The translations under genes and the position numbers were made by a program. A stretch of 64,000 nucleotides of DNA, taken from contig OZ007510.1 in NCBI GenBank assembly GCA_963931865.1, positions 12,983,981 through 13,047,980 on the forward strand. The letters run 5' to 3'. This DNA is from Axinella damicornis. Its lineage: Eukaryota; Porifera; Demospongiae; Axinellida; Axinellidae. The notes under the pieces are model-generated. The model saw only the letters and a list, made by a program, of their open reading frames with translations. It made no database searches and was not told the origin of the DNA. Positions 45,145 through 56,999 of the stretch are shown here, piece after piece. Positions within the stretch are counted from its first letter, which is position 1; the number at the start of each line of letters is the position of its first letter.

Positions 45145-48100
45145 CAGGGGCGGATACAGGATTTGTGAAAGGGGGGGGCCAATAACGCTGCCGAAGGCAG
45201 TGTGTAGAGGTGCGTAGCGCCGATCAGTCCGCGCGAAGCGCGGAGAAAATGTTTTCGCCACTCAGTTATCTGGATGGGCTTTCGTGGCACTTTAGCATCG
45301 ATCCTCGTACATCTGGAATTTGCAGTGCAAAGAGACGTCGAGCTACCTACTATTCACGGGCGCGCCTTTCGCTCTATTTGGAGTGTCATTCGGTCAGTGG
45401 TCACGCGGCCCCAGGAAAATTATTGATACAACATAGCTATACATAACATGAAATAAAGATGCTGACGTAAAGTGCAATGTCAATGTCATGGTAACAACAA
45501 ATGCATGCACATGAATATCACTCAGTGAATGGGTTTGCCAGCATCAGTCTACGTGGGTGGCGCTGCACAAATTCCTTAACCACCTCATCTGCTTCAATGC
45601 TTATGTCCCTGTGGTACTGCAGCATTGCTAGTCCATTGAGTCGATTCTCGGACATGATGCTTCTGAGAGCCGTCTTGACAAGCCTCAACATGCTAATGGA
45701 CCTCTCACATTCACAGCTTGTGATAGGCAGAGTGGCCACAATAGTGATCAGCGTATGAATATTGGGATAGTAGTCATAGTCCGTGTGAGCCAAGACCTTC
45801 CCAGGGGTGTCTAACTCACTCGCCAACTGAGGCTCACCAGTCCACTTATTCTGCCAAAGGTCCAGCTCAACGTCAAATGACCTCACAGAAGGCAGGTCTT
45901 CCTTATAGAGCTGCAAAAGATTGTTGAAATCCTCTGGCTGTAGTTGTGAGCTTTTGTTGACTACTTCTGCTGGTAGCAAGCGCATAAACTCAACTACATA
46001 CTGTGCAGAATCATCATTGAAGCGAACAGCCAGTTCACTGATGAGATGGTCTAGGATTGGAATCGTAAAGTTGCGCTTATAGTAGTCTGTGATGGTGTCT
46101 GAAGGGATGTTTTGGCGGTGCTGCTGCCTGCTTGCTTGTCGAGGTGCTGATTCCATGACATTAACGCTCTGACCCAGCATGAGGACTTGCTTGTACACCT
46201 GTGCATGGAAGTTATCCACCCTTGATCGAACTCCTCTGAGGGTGGTCCTTACGGACTCTATATCTCGGTGAGCACGAACCACATCAACATATCGCCCTTG
46301 AAGCTTCACATTGTGCATCTCACAGACTGAATCTTTGTATTATGAAGTGCTGCACAATTCGAGAAGTGAGCAATATGATGCAAACTGCAGATAAGATATC
46401 TCGTTTCTTCAGCAACTCACCCAAAAGACAGCTTGCATTGGAGGGATGGATTGACAGCGTGCTTCCTGAAGAAAAGCGGAAGAAGTTGAAAGAGCTATGC
46501 CGAACACGATGGGTTGAACGTCATGAGGCCTTTGAGGTTTTCTCTGACCTCTTCCTTCCGACACTCTGCTGCTTAGAGGCAATCACATATAGTGCACCAT
46601 CGGATTGGAACAGGGAGACGCGCTCAGATGCCCAGTCATTTCTACTGGCCATGTCACAGTTCTCATTAATTGTGGCACTAGTGCTCACTCAGAAAGTCCT
46701 AGCTTACACAAAAGGAATTAGTGTGTGTATACTGCTTTTGGGTGCTTTGACTTGATACGAGCAGCAACCCCTTTGGTTTTACCTGCCATTGCTCCAGCAC
46801 CATCGTACGCTTGGCCACGGAGAAGCTGAGGCTGCAGCTGCCACTCAACCAGCTTGGTAAGGACGTCATCAGCAATTGCTTCACCACTAACTCCAGACTG
46901 ACACTCATGAAAAGTCAGGAACTTCTCACATGGAGAGTTACAGTCCACAAACCGAATGCTGATGGACAATTGCTCGTCATTTGCAGTGTCGGTTGCCTCA
47001 TCGGCAATAACAGAGAAGAACCCTGCCTTTCGGATCTTCTCAAGGAGCTTGTTCCGAATGATGTCACCGCAGACTACGATCATTTCATTTTGAATCGTTT
47101 TGCTAGTGTAGAGGGCATTACCTGCAGCTGTTCTTAGGTGTTCCTTAAGCACCTGATCACCAGCCTGAACACGAAACTGTAGGAGAGCAAGGAAGTTTCC
47201 GTGGTTTTCTGCTGGATTCTCCCTCACTGCAGGCATGTCATCGCGGTGGCCTCTGAAGGCAAGTCCTTGTTTTCCACAAAAGATGACAGTTTCTGCAATA
47301 GATAGAAGCTTGAGGCGATTCACAGCAGCATGCTTGCTTCGTTGTGAACTCAGACGACGATCAATCGCTATCTCCGGATTCTCCATTGTTGTGGTAAAAG
47401 CAGTTGCTGCTTCCAAAGCAGCCTTGTGGAATTTCTTACAATGGAAGTGGTCATGAAGTTTCTCAGTGGCCCTTTTGAAGTCCGTTAGTGGCCTGGTGAC
47501 AAGGACTCCAAACTCCTTCATTGTAGGCCCACACTTACCAAAGAGCACACAAAACTTACAGTATCCCCCATCCTCTGACTCAGAGTAAACCAACCCATTG
47601 TATTGGTCTAACCAATTCCGTTGAAAGTGCCGAGTATGGCCACTGAAGAGACGAGAAGGAAATTTGAAGCTACGCGTTGGAACAAAGTGCCGCTTCAGCA
47701 AAGTAACTTTCTCGTGATCTGTGAGATTTCGATGGGCTTGCAATTGCACTACCTTTCCGAAATCCCCTGAGCTGATAGATTGGTGTTGCACTTCTGATTC
47801 ACTCTCAGTGTGAACGGAGAGCTCTAGGTGAGCTGTACTGGACTGTGGCTCTGAACAGTCACAAAGCTTAGTGGATTCACTGTTTTCTCCATCTCCTGGC
47901 TCAAGATCACTCTCACCGTCACTATCTCCATGTTCCAGATCTCCCTGAATCTCAGTGTCACTATCTCCATGCTCCAGATCTCCCCGAGTCAAGGTGTCAC
48001 TATCTCCATGCTCCAGATCTCCCCGAGTCTCAGTGTCACTATCTCCATGCTCCAGATCTCCCCCAGTCTCAGTGTCACTATCTCCATGCTCCAGATCACT

Positions 48101-51100
48101 CTCACTGTAACTCGGTCCCTCATCACTGAAGCTTCGAGCATCATAAACATTGTTGGTACAGATCCCACTGCAGGAAAAACGGAAGATGCAATAGCTTAGT
48201 CTCGTTCCCAGACCCAAACAAACCCAGCGAAGATCGCTTGCAGTATCTCGCAACAGCTAGCTATACGCATTCTACACATCTTTAATAGTAAGATCATGCC
48301 TGCCAACCTGTTGCCAATGAAGTACTGTCGTATATCCGTGCCCCCACCTCTGCACTGTCTCTTGTCAGCTCCGTCACTAGACCTGGAACGTTTCATGATG
48401 GTCGAACAGCAGCACGTAGCACAAACAACAAGCGACGCGGCGACGACCGACGACAACAGAGGGGTAACTGACATACCAGGCAGAACAGAAACAGGAACAG
48501 AAATTTAAACAAACTGCAAACAAGGCATGAGCTAAGGACACTTTAACGACAGTTTAAAGCGACAACGATCAGTTACTAGTTCAAGAACGCCATTTTCTCA
48601 AGCCCGTAAGTAGCTACATAACGTGCGCATGCGCCAGCGGTAAAAAAAAGAAGATAAAGGCCCTTAAGGGGGGGGCATGGGCCCCCAATGCCCCTCCCCT
48701 GGATCCGCCCCTGAAAGGATAACCACATGTCAACTCCCACCGTCTCCAGGCTACGATGTTCCACTCCTACGTCTCCGGAGTAGAGAATGCTTCACCGCCA
48801 TCCTGTATACCAGTAGAGAATGCTCCACTGCCATCCTGTATACCAGAAGAGAATGCTCCAGCGCCATCGTGTATACGTACCCAGTGCTGGAGCCGGGGGA
48901 TGCGCTATAAGAAGTCTGGTAGGCACTACAGCTGCATGGGAAGAGTAAGTAGAGAAGGACAATGTGAAATGTTGGCCTGAATTAAAAATGGAATGCGAAA
49001 CACATTGAATATGCATAGGGAAAGTATAGCCACATGTCAACTCACACTGTCTCCAGGCTACGATGTTCCACTCCTACGTCTCCGGAGTAGAGAATGCTCC
49101 ACCGCAATCCTGTATACCAGTAGAGAATGCTCCACCGCCATCCTGTATACCAGAAGAGAATGCTCCACCGCCATCGTGTATACGTACCCAGTGCTGGAAC
49201 CGGGGGATGCTCTATAAGAAGTCTGGTAGGCACTACAGCTGCATGGGAAGAGTAAGTAGAGGAGGACAATGTGAAATGTTGGCCTCAATTAAAAATCGAA
49301 TGCGAAACGCATTGAATATGCATAGGGAAAGGATAGCCACATGTCAACTCACACTGTCTCCAGGTTACGATGTTCCACTCCTACGTCTCCAGAGTAGAGA
49401 ATGCTCCACCGCCATCCTGTATACCAGTAGAGAATGCTCCACCGCCATACTGTATACCAGAAGAGAATGCTCCACCGCCATCGTGTATACGTACCCAGTG
49501 CTGGAGCCGGGGGATGCGCTATAAGAAGTCTGGTAGGCACTACAGCTGCATGGGAAGAGTAAGTAGAGAAGGACAATGTGAAATGTTGGCCTCAATTAAA
49601 AATCGAATGCGAAACGCATTGAATATGCATAGGGAAAGGATAGCCACATGTCAACTCACACTGTCTCCAGGTTACGATGTTCCACTCCTACGTCTCCGGA
49701 GTAGAGAATGCTCCACCGCCATCCTGTATACCAGTAGAGAATGCTCCACTGCCATCCTGTATACCAAAAGAGAATGCTCCACCACCATCGTGTATACGAA
49801 CCCAGTGCTGGAGCCGGGGGATGTGCTATAAGAAGTCTGGTAGGCACTACAGCTGCATGGGAAGAGTAAGTAGAGAAGGACAATGTGAAATGTTGGCCTG
49901 AATTAAAAATGGAATGCGAAACGCATTGAATATGCATAGGGAAAGGATAGCCACATGTCAACTCACACTGTCTCCAGGCTACGATGTTCCACTCCTACAT
50001 CTCCGGAGTAGAGAATGCTTCACCGCCATGCGGTATATCAGTAGAGAATGCTCCACTGCCATCCTGTATACCAGAAGAGACTGCTCCAGCGCCATCGTGT
50101 ATACGTACCCAGTGCTGGAGCCGGGGGATGCGCTATAAGAAGTCTGGCAGGCACTACAGCTGCATGGGAAGAGTAAGTAGAGAAGGACAATGTGAAATGT
50201 TGGCCTGAATGAAAAATCGAATGCGAAACGCATTGAATATGCATAGGGAAAGGATAGCCACATGTCAACTCACATGTCTCCAGGCTACGATGTTCCACTC
50301 CTATGTCTCCGGAGTAGAGAATGCTCCACCGCCATCCTATATACCAGTCAAGAATGCTCCACCGCCATCCTGTATACCAGAAGAGAATGCTCCACCGCCA
50401 TCGTGTATACGTACCCAGTGCTGGAGCCGGGGGATGCTCTATAAGAAGTCTGGTAGGCACTACAGCTGCATGGGAAGAGTAAGTAGAGAAGGACAATGCG
50501 AAATGTTGGCCAGAATGAAAAATCGAATGCGAAACGCATTGAATATGCATAGGGAAAGGATAGCCACATGTCAACTCACATGTCTCCAGGCTACGATGTT
50601 CCACTCCTACGTCTCCGCAGTAGAGAATGCTCCACCGCCAACCTGTATACCAGTAGAGAATGCTCCACCGCCATCCTGTATACCAGAAGAGAATGCTCCA
50701 CCGCCATCGTGTATACGTACCCAGTGCTGGAGCCGGGGGATGCGCTATAAGAAGTCTGGTAGGCACTACAGCTGCATGGGAAGAGTAAGTAGAGAAGGAC
50801 AATGTGAAAGGTTGGCCTCAATTAAGAATCGAATGCGAAACGCATTGAGTATGCATAGGGAAAGGTTAGCCACATGTCAACTCACACTGTCTCCAGGCTA
50901 CGATGTTCCACTCCTACGTCTCCGGAGTAGAGAATGCTCCACCGCCATCCTGTATACCAGTAGAGAATGCTCCACCGCCATCCGGTATACCAGAAGAGAA
51001 TGCTCCACCACCATCGTGTATACGAACCCAGTGCTGGAGCCGGGGGATGTGCTATAAGAAGTCTGGTAGGCACTACAGCTGCATGGGAAGAGTAAGCAGA

Positions 51101-52090
51101 GAAGGACAATGTGAAATGTTGGCCTGAATTAACAATGGAATGCGAAACGCATTGAATATGCATAGGGAAAGGATAGCCACATGTCAACTCACACTGTCTC
51201 CAGGCTACGATGTTCCACTCCTACGTCTCCGGAGTAGAGAATGCTCCACCGCCATCCTGTATACCAGTAGAGAATGCTCCACCGCCATCCTGTATACCAG
51301 AAGAGAATGCTTAACCGCCATCGTATATACGTACCCAGTGCTGGAGTCGGGGGATGCGCTATAAGAAGTCTGGTAGGCACTACAGCTGCATGGGAAGAGT
51401 AAGTAGAGAAGGACAATGTGAAATGTTGGCCTGGATTAAAAATGGAATACAAAACGCATTGAATATGCATAGGGAAAGGATAGTCACATCTCAACTCACA
51501 TGTCTCCAGGCTACGATGTTCCACTTCTACGTCTCCGGAATAGAGAATGCTCCATCGCCATCCTGTATACCAGTAGAGAATGCTCCACCGCCATACTGTA
51601 TACCAGAAAAGAATGCTCCACCGCCATCGTATATACGTACCCAGTGCTGGAGCCGGGGGATGCGCTATAAGAAGTCTGGTAGGCACTACAGCTGCATGGG
51701 AAGAGTAAGTAGAGAAGGACAATGTGAAATGTTGGCCTGAATTACAAATTGAATGCGAAACGCATTGAATATGCATAGGGAAAGGATAGCCACATGTCAA
51801 CTCACATGTCTCCAGGCTACGATGTTCCACTCCTACGTCTCCGGAGTAGAGAATGCTCCACCGCAATCCTGTATACCAGTAGAGAATGCTCCACCACCAT
51901 CGTGTATACGTACACAGTGCTGGAGCCAGGGGACGCGCAATCAGAAGTCGGGTAGGCATTACACCTGCATGGGAAGGGTAAGTAGAGAAGGACGATGTGA
52001 AATGTTGGCCTGAAATTAAAAAATCGGATGCGAAATGCATTGAATATGCAAAGGGAAAGGGTAGCCACATGTCAACTCACACGTCTCCAG
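32427..52090 (+). CDS. Hypothetical tandem-exon gene encoded by the array
   Basis: In a standard unit the exon is exemplified by 43957-44151. It is preceded by ACACTGTCTCCAG, is 195 bases long, opens in phase 0 as (A/G)TMFHSYVSGVENAPPPSC, has three PPPSCI motifs, a CWSRGMRYKKSGRHYSCMGR end, and is followed by GTAAGT. The intron is 112 bases. Exons of 195 or 162 bases keep the frame when joined. Of 53 full exons, four are broken: a deletion near 33068, and stops near 33753, 35939 and 51309. Donors are lost in two (near 42616 and 44755). Each spliced repeat would carry about five cysteines and a basic end. No start exon, signal peptide or terminal exon was identified. Other frames on both strands are also open, so coding status is a hypothesis. 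Confidence 0.35.
46306..46722 (+). other. Inverted segment of the transposase gene
   Basis: On the plus strand this reads HCASHRLNLCIMKCC to LAYTKGISV without a stop. It exactly fills the gap between the two minus-strand transposase parts. The junctions show a 4-base inverted match: CACA at the left, TGTG at the right. Confidence 0.85.
47925..48095. repeat. 39-base coding minisatellite
   Basis: Five units based on CACTATCTCCATGCTCCAGA encode the acidic 13-residue repeat of the transposase leader. Confidence 0.85.
48193..48256. mobile_element. MITE family half-copy in the transposase intron
   Basis: TAGTCTCGTTCCCAGACCC with GCGAAGATCGCTTGCAGTAT is the left half of the family. The right end has been lost. 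Confidence 0.6.
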
Positions 52091-52198
52091 GCTACGATCT
52101 TCAACTCCTACGTCTCCGGAGAAGAGAATGCTCCACCGCCATCTTGTATACCAGTAGATAAAGCTCCACCGCCATCCTGTATACCAGAAGAGAATGCT
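48714..52198 (+). repeat. 307-base tandem array, part 2 (11 full units and a truncated one)
   Basis: It continues part 1 in the same orientation. Several units here are 306 bases (ACATGTCTCCAG instead of ACACTGTCTCCAG), which lets one frame run unspliced through three units (50209-51057). The last unit is cut inside its third sub-repeat at about 52198, where GT-rich sequence begins. Confidence 0.95.
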
Positions 52199-53345
52199 GT
52201 GTGTGTGCTAGTGTATAAGGGAGAGAGAAAAAGGGTCAAGAATGAAGCTGCAATTGAACAGTCACAGATACTGATGTTCAGAATCACTATCGTTAGAAAC
52301 CTAGGGGTGTCATCAATCACATGACACTCACATGGGATAGCTCCTTCACACAGCAGCACCATCCCAACAGAGTCCAGGCTGAGGTCCTAATGGGTGGATA
52401 AAGCACTCAGTGTTGATGAAGAAACAAACACATGTGGCTGGGGTGAGGTGTGTGTGTGTGCTTGTGCATAAGAGAGAGACGGAAGAGGTCAAAAATGAAT
52501 CTGTAACTGAACAGTCATAGTACTGGGGGGTAGAATTACTATCGTTAGAAAGCAAGGGGTGTCATCAATCACATGACACTCAAACGGGCTAGCTCCTTCA
52601 TCCAGCAGCACCATCCTGACAGAGTCCAGGTTGAAGTTCTTGTGGGCTCTCAGCGTTGATGCAGAAACAACCACATGTGGCTGGAGTAAGGTGTGTGGGT
52701 GTGCTTGTGCATAAGGGAGAGAGAAAAGAGGTCAAAAATGAGTCTGCAAAACAACAGTCACAGGTACTGGTGTGCAGAATTAGTGTCGTTTGGAAGCTAG
52801 GGGTGTCGTCAATCACATGACACTCACACGGGTTAGCTCCTTCACCCAGCAGCACCATCCTAACAGAGTCCAGGCTGAGGTCCTTGTGGGTGGATAAAGC
52901 ACTCAATGTTGATGAAGAAACAACCACATGTGGCTGGGGTGACGTGTGTGTGTGTGCTTGTGCATAACAGAGAGAGGGAAGAGGTCAAAAATGAATCTGT
53001 AACTGAACGTTCACAGTACTGGGGGGCAGAATTACTATCGTTAGAAAGCAAGGGGTGTCACCAATCACATGACACTCACACGGGCTAGCTCCTTCATCCA
53101 GCAGCACCATCCTAACAGAGTCCAGATGTGTAGAGAGAGACAGAGATGATGTCAAGAATGGATCGGCAACTGAACAGTCACAGATTCTGGTGTTCAGAAT
53201 CACTATTGTTAGAAACCTAGGGGTGTCGTCAATCACATGACACTCACATGGGTTAGCCCCTTCATCCAGCAGCACCATCCTAACAGAGTCCAGTGTTGAT
53301 GACAAAAAGAGCACATGTGGCTGGGGTGAGGTGTGTGTGTGTGTG
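52199..53345. repeat. Five tandem ~175-257-base repeats
   Basis: Each unit carries GTGTC(A/G)(T/C)CAATCACATGACACTCA, a CTCCTTCA(T/C)CCAGCAGCACC block and TGAAGAAACAA(C/A)CACATGTGG. On the minus strand the shared block reads LDSVRMVLL(D/G)EGA(N/S)P followed by GTGAGTG, which could be a repeated short exon with a donor. The peptide loosely resembles an ankyrin helix pair. GT runs join the units. Confidence 0.7.
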
Positions 53346-53519
53346 TGTGTGTGTGTGCTTGCGTATTACATACAGAGGAGGTAAAATATGAATGTGTAAC
53401 TGAAGAGGCACAGGTACTGGTGGGCATAAATATCTTTGTTGGAAAGCTAGGGAGCTACAAGTGCAACCAGATACGTAGTGAGCCAAATAGAGTCAGGAAG
53501 TAGAAGGTGGAACCATGGA

Positions 53520-53975
53520 TATTGTGTACCTAGGGAGGTGCCTCCAGTGGGAATTCACACAGCCATGGTGATACGGAGTGGATCAAACCCTTGTTGAGCT
53601 GCAACAGATTCTCAATACAGACGTGTGCATGTGAATGTGTGCGTGCGAGTGCATGTGAGTGTGTGTGATGCAGTAAACTATGTACCGTACACTGAAAATT
53701 ACCTCTGGAAATAGGTAGAGCCAGTTAGCATAGAACCAGGTAGAGAAAGGTTGAGCCATCCTGGTTGAGCCTCATGGGGAGAGCTATGGTAGAGAGCTAG
53801 GTATTCAGCCAGGCAGTGAGCAATGTAAACATGGAAGAGAGCAGGTAGAGTCCAGGAAGGCACCTCCATGCAGTACTGGGAAATCCGAGTCACACGGCCA
53901 TGGTGATACTAAGTGGATCAAACCCTTCAACAGATTCTGTTAAATGCAATACTGACATGTGCATGACGTATGTGT
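53520..53975. repeat. Two-copy ~340-base repeat
   Basis: GCCATGGTGATAC...GTGGATCAAACCCTT followed by CAACAGATTCT occurs near 53563 and 53901, each preceded by a GGAGGTGCC- or AGGCACCTCC-type block. No function is recognised. Confidence 0.55.
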
Positions 53976-54204
53976 GTGTGCGTGATTAGCTGTGTGAAGT
54001 ATGTATATACCGAATGAGAGACAGGTTGTGAGCCAGGTAGGGTCAGCAGCCAGGCCATCAAATGGTCGGAAGGCACCTTGCTGCAGGTAGGGCATTTGGG
54101 AAGCCTAGCATGTCCACTCTCCTGGCACAAATCCACCATCGTACCGTGCGTGCGGAGCTGGTCGGGAGTATAGCCATGGCCTCGCGATAACAAGGGTTAC
54201 TCAG

Positions 54205-56025
54205 TGTCTCAGAAAGTCAAAGATGGAATACTTTGTGAATCTTATCCAAAAAGTGAAGAATCCAAAGAAGGCATGGCAGGAGCTGGGCAGATTCCTAGGC
54301 AATAGCAAACGTAGAACAGAAATCCAGTTGCTGAAGAAAGGAAGGACAGTGCTAGAGGATAAACAGTCTATTGCAGATGAACTTGGAGCATATTTCTCAT
54401 CAGTGGTAGGAGCTGAGGAGGTCTTCAGTGAAAGATCTGATGCTTGCAAACTGATTCCACCATGCAACTCGACTTTCGAATTTAGAATGATTGAGGAAGA
54501 GGAGGTCCTGTCAATCCTGGGGCGCCTTGACACCAATAAGGCAGCAGGCACTGATGGGATAAGTAGCAAAATTCTCAGAGCAGTGGCACCTGGAATTAGT
54601 GCGAGCCTAACTTCATTGTTCAATGCCAGTCTCAGCAATGGACAGCTACCCACAATATGGAAGTCAGCGCACATTACCCCTGTCTTCAAGAAAGGTGATG
54701 TCGAACGCGTTGAAAACTACAGGCCTATATCTGTTCTGCCTGTTGTGGTGAAAGTATTTGAGAAGCTGGTACAGCGGCAACTGTTTGGCTACCTCCAGGA
54801 GAATAACATACTTCACCCCTCACAATTTGGCTTCAGACCTGGTCACTCGACTCAGGATGTGCTAGTCAGCTTGGTAGACGAGTGGAGGAAAGCTATTGAT
54901 AAAGACCTGCTAGTTGGAGCTGTGATGTTGGACCTAAGCAAGGCATTCGATTGTGTTGACCATGACATCTTGATCCAATAGCTACAGCGATATGGAGTGA
55001 AAGGGGGAGAGCTGAAATGGTTTCAGGGATTCCTGACTGGGAGGAGACAGAGAGTGTGTTTGGGTGAGGCCCAGTCGACCTGGTGTGACATAAGAAGAGG
55101 TGTACCTCAAGGTTCGATTCTGGGACCACTGCTGTTCCTATTGTACGCAAATGATCTTCCTCTGGCAGTCCAACACAGTCGGGTGAAGCAGTTTGCTGAT
55201 GATACCACATTGTCGCTTGAGTGCAAGGATGCAAGAGAACTGAATAATGGACTAACTGAAGACCTGGAGCATGTGGCAAATTGGGTCAGTGACAACAACT
55301 TGACATTGAATGTCAACAAGACACAGTTGTTGCTCATGAGTCGCAAACGTCGTGAACGGGAACTGGATCAGTTGAAAGTGAAAATTGGAAACCAGGAAGT
55401 CATGCGAATGAAAACGGCTAAGTGTCTGGGTGTGGTGATTGATGACGATTTGAAATGGCAAAACCACATTGCGGAAGTGAGGAGGAAATGTTTTGCGGGT
55501 TTGGCAAAACTGAGAAGACTAAGGGATGTGCTGCCAGCCTCAACAAAGAAGACACTATACAACGCGATCATTCTTCCACACCTGGATTACTGCTCGGTAG
55601 TCTGGCAGGAGTGTTCGATTACCCTTAGGAAGAAAGTTGAAAGAATCCAGAACTATGGTATGAGAATCATTCTTTCTAAACCCCCCAGGACACCTAGTGC
55701 TATCCTTCGACAGGAGCTGAGATGGGTCCCACTTGACCAGCGAAGAGAGATGTTCAGACTCTCATTAATCCGCAAGTGTGTAAAGGGGCTGGCTCCTCAG
55801 TACATGTGCGACAGCATCAAAATCACCAACAGTAGAACTCGGGGTGACGTGAAACTATTCTTGCCACTCCCCAAAACCGAATTTTTAAGGAAGTCCTTTT
55901 CATTCCAAGGACCAATGAGTTGGAATAAACTACCTAACAATTTACGCATCGCTACATCCTCTAGTGGATTTATGAACGGTCTAAAATCCCACTTATTTGG
56001 TTTGTACTTAAATAGTGTGACCTAA
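54205..56025 (+). pseudogene. CR1/Jockey-like reverse transcriptase, 5' truncated, one stop
   Basis: The sequence begins between the endonuclease and the reverse transcriptase, a usual 5' truncation. Visible blocks are NKAAGTDGISSKIL, FKKGDVERVENYRPISVLP, QFGFRPGHSTQDVL, MLDLSKAFDCVDHDIL, then a TAG at 54979-54981. It continues as LQRYGVKGGELKWFQ, RRGVPQGSILGPLLFLLYAND, QFADDTTLS (catalytic), NLTLNVNKTQ and a complete thumb and tail ending at 56023. Only the stop, most simply an AAG-to-TAG change, interrupts it. The copy is therefore fairly young. Confidence 0.9.
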
Positions 56026-56347
56026 AATTTGTAATTTTGTACCAGCTAGATCTATATTGTTTTTTTATTTTTTGATTTTTATCTCTTTCATACGTGTATC
56101 GGATGTACCCTTGTATATATTCCTTTGAATGTTATATTGTCCCAGTACTTGTACCTGGCTTAAACTAAGTAGATGTAGTTTCATACGTCATTTCTTTTTG
56201 GTCTTCTGTTTTTCTTTTTTCTTTTTTTTCCTGTAAGTAGAAGTATAGTCTTGTTTTGAATTCTTGCCTCTTCTTTGTACATGTCATTGTTTGTCACACA
56301 GGACTCCCAGGGAGACCAGCCCCAGGCTGATGGGACTCACCTGTTAA

Positions 56348-56945
56348 CCCTTTAAGCCCCATTGACGTCTGTAGGCGTCATTTTGACCCTATGCACTCAT
56401 GGGGCTTCTCATCAGTCCACAAAGAGACCAAAAAGTCTTCAGAGGGCCTAGGGACAATTTTGAGGGACGAACCCAAAAATTTGGTCAGATTTCGGCGCGC
56501 CCTCCCCACTAAACGAAAGGCAGGGGGGTTTCGAAAGGGGGGGCGGGGGCCCCCCCTTCGACTGTCGTGGGCGTTTTTTGATTTTAATGAGATTCATTGG
56601 CCCGAGGATTTTTGATTCTAATGATATTCATAGACCCCACCCAGGGCCTCAAGAAAACATGCAAATTGGTGGTGTAAGGTATGCCATCAGTCAGATCTGG
56701 CCCAAGTTTAGGGAAATGCTGGGCGAAAATCCGGCTGACATCCACATTTGACCTCCGATTGCTGGCCTTGTGGGGGGTCATGAATATCATTAACGGTATT
56801 GCCAGAGGGGTCTCTCCATGTGTGCGTGCCCCACCAAGTTTGGCCGCTGAGGAGCGTATGCTGTGGGAGAGTACCTACGAAAGTGGTGTGCGCTGAATGC
56901 ATGAAAATGTGTTGTCTTGGTGGGAAGAATTCGGTGGTTAAAGGG
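56348..56945. mobile_element. piggyBac deletion derivative, ~600 bases
   Basis: It is flanked by TTAA on both sides (56344-56347 and 56946-56949), with ends CCCTTTAAGCCCC and GGTGGTTAAAGGG. Near the right end a frame reads RSVCCGRVPTKVVCAECMKM, resembling the C-terminal cysteine-rich domain of piggyBac transposases, so it is a deleted copy rather than a random MITE. It lies in the 3' part of the CR1/Jockey-like element. Confidence 0.8.
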
Positions 56946-56960
56946 TTAAAAATTAAAATT

Positions 56961-56982
56961 TATCCTATCCTATCCTATCCTA
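56961..56982 (+). repeat. (TATCC)n tail of the retroelement
   Basis: Four to five TATCC units follow the AATTAAAATT sequence and mark the likely 3' terminus of the element that starts at 54.2 kb. Confidence 0.65.
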
Positions 56983-56999
56983 ACAAAATGCTTTACCAC

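Larger units (their letters stand above)
45518..48396 (-). pseudogene. hAT transposase (ZMYM1-like) with an internal 415-base inversion
   Basis: Exon 1 is 48396-48308 (MKRSRSSDGADKRQC). After an intron that holds a MITE fragment, exon 2 starts at 48167. The N-terminal region has five acidic 13-residue repeats (DLEHGDSDTETRG). A TTF-type finger follows (SEDGGYCKFCVLFG), then GLAFRGHRDD, VIADEATD and GQAYDGAGAM, ending at KAVYTH near 46722. The expected continuation (CASHRLNLC... to LAYTKGISV) lies between about 46306 and 46722 on the plus strand. The frame then resumes on the minus strand as KLQGRYVDVV and runs to the TSCECERSISMLR dimerisation motif, ending at 45518. All segments are individually open; the inversion alone breaks the gene. 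Confidence 0.88.
45145..48713 (-). mobile_element. hAT transposon, 3569 bases, inserted in the array
   Basis: The terminal inverted repeats are CAGGGGCGGATACAGG and CCTGGATCCGCCCCTG. A 5-base direct repeat AAAGG flanks the element (45140-45144 and 48714-48718). Removing the element and one AAAGG restores a normal array unit. The insertion point is in the presumed intron of the unit, 80 bases after its donor. Poly-G and poly-C stretches lie just inside the ends. Confidence 0.92.

Noticed and set aside
32412..51187. Minus-strand open frames of 94-101 codons in nearly every array unit
   Set aside because: They overlap the plus-strand frame, have no comparable splice-site arrangement that I could see, and recur only because the unit repeats. 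They are kept as a caution against the exon hypothesis, not as genes.
32203..52198. CRISPR-like array
   Set aside because: The 307-base units are contiguous, with no unique spacers, in animal DNA.
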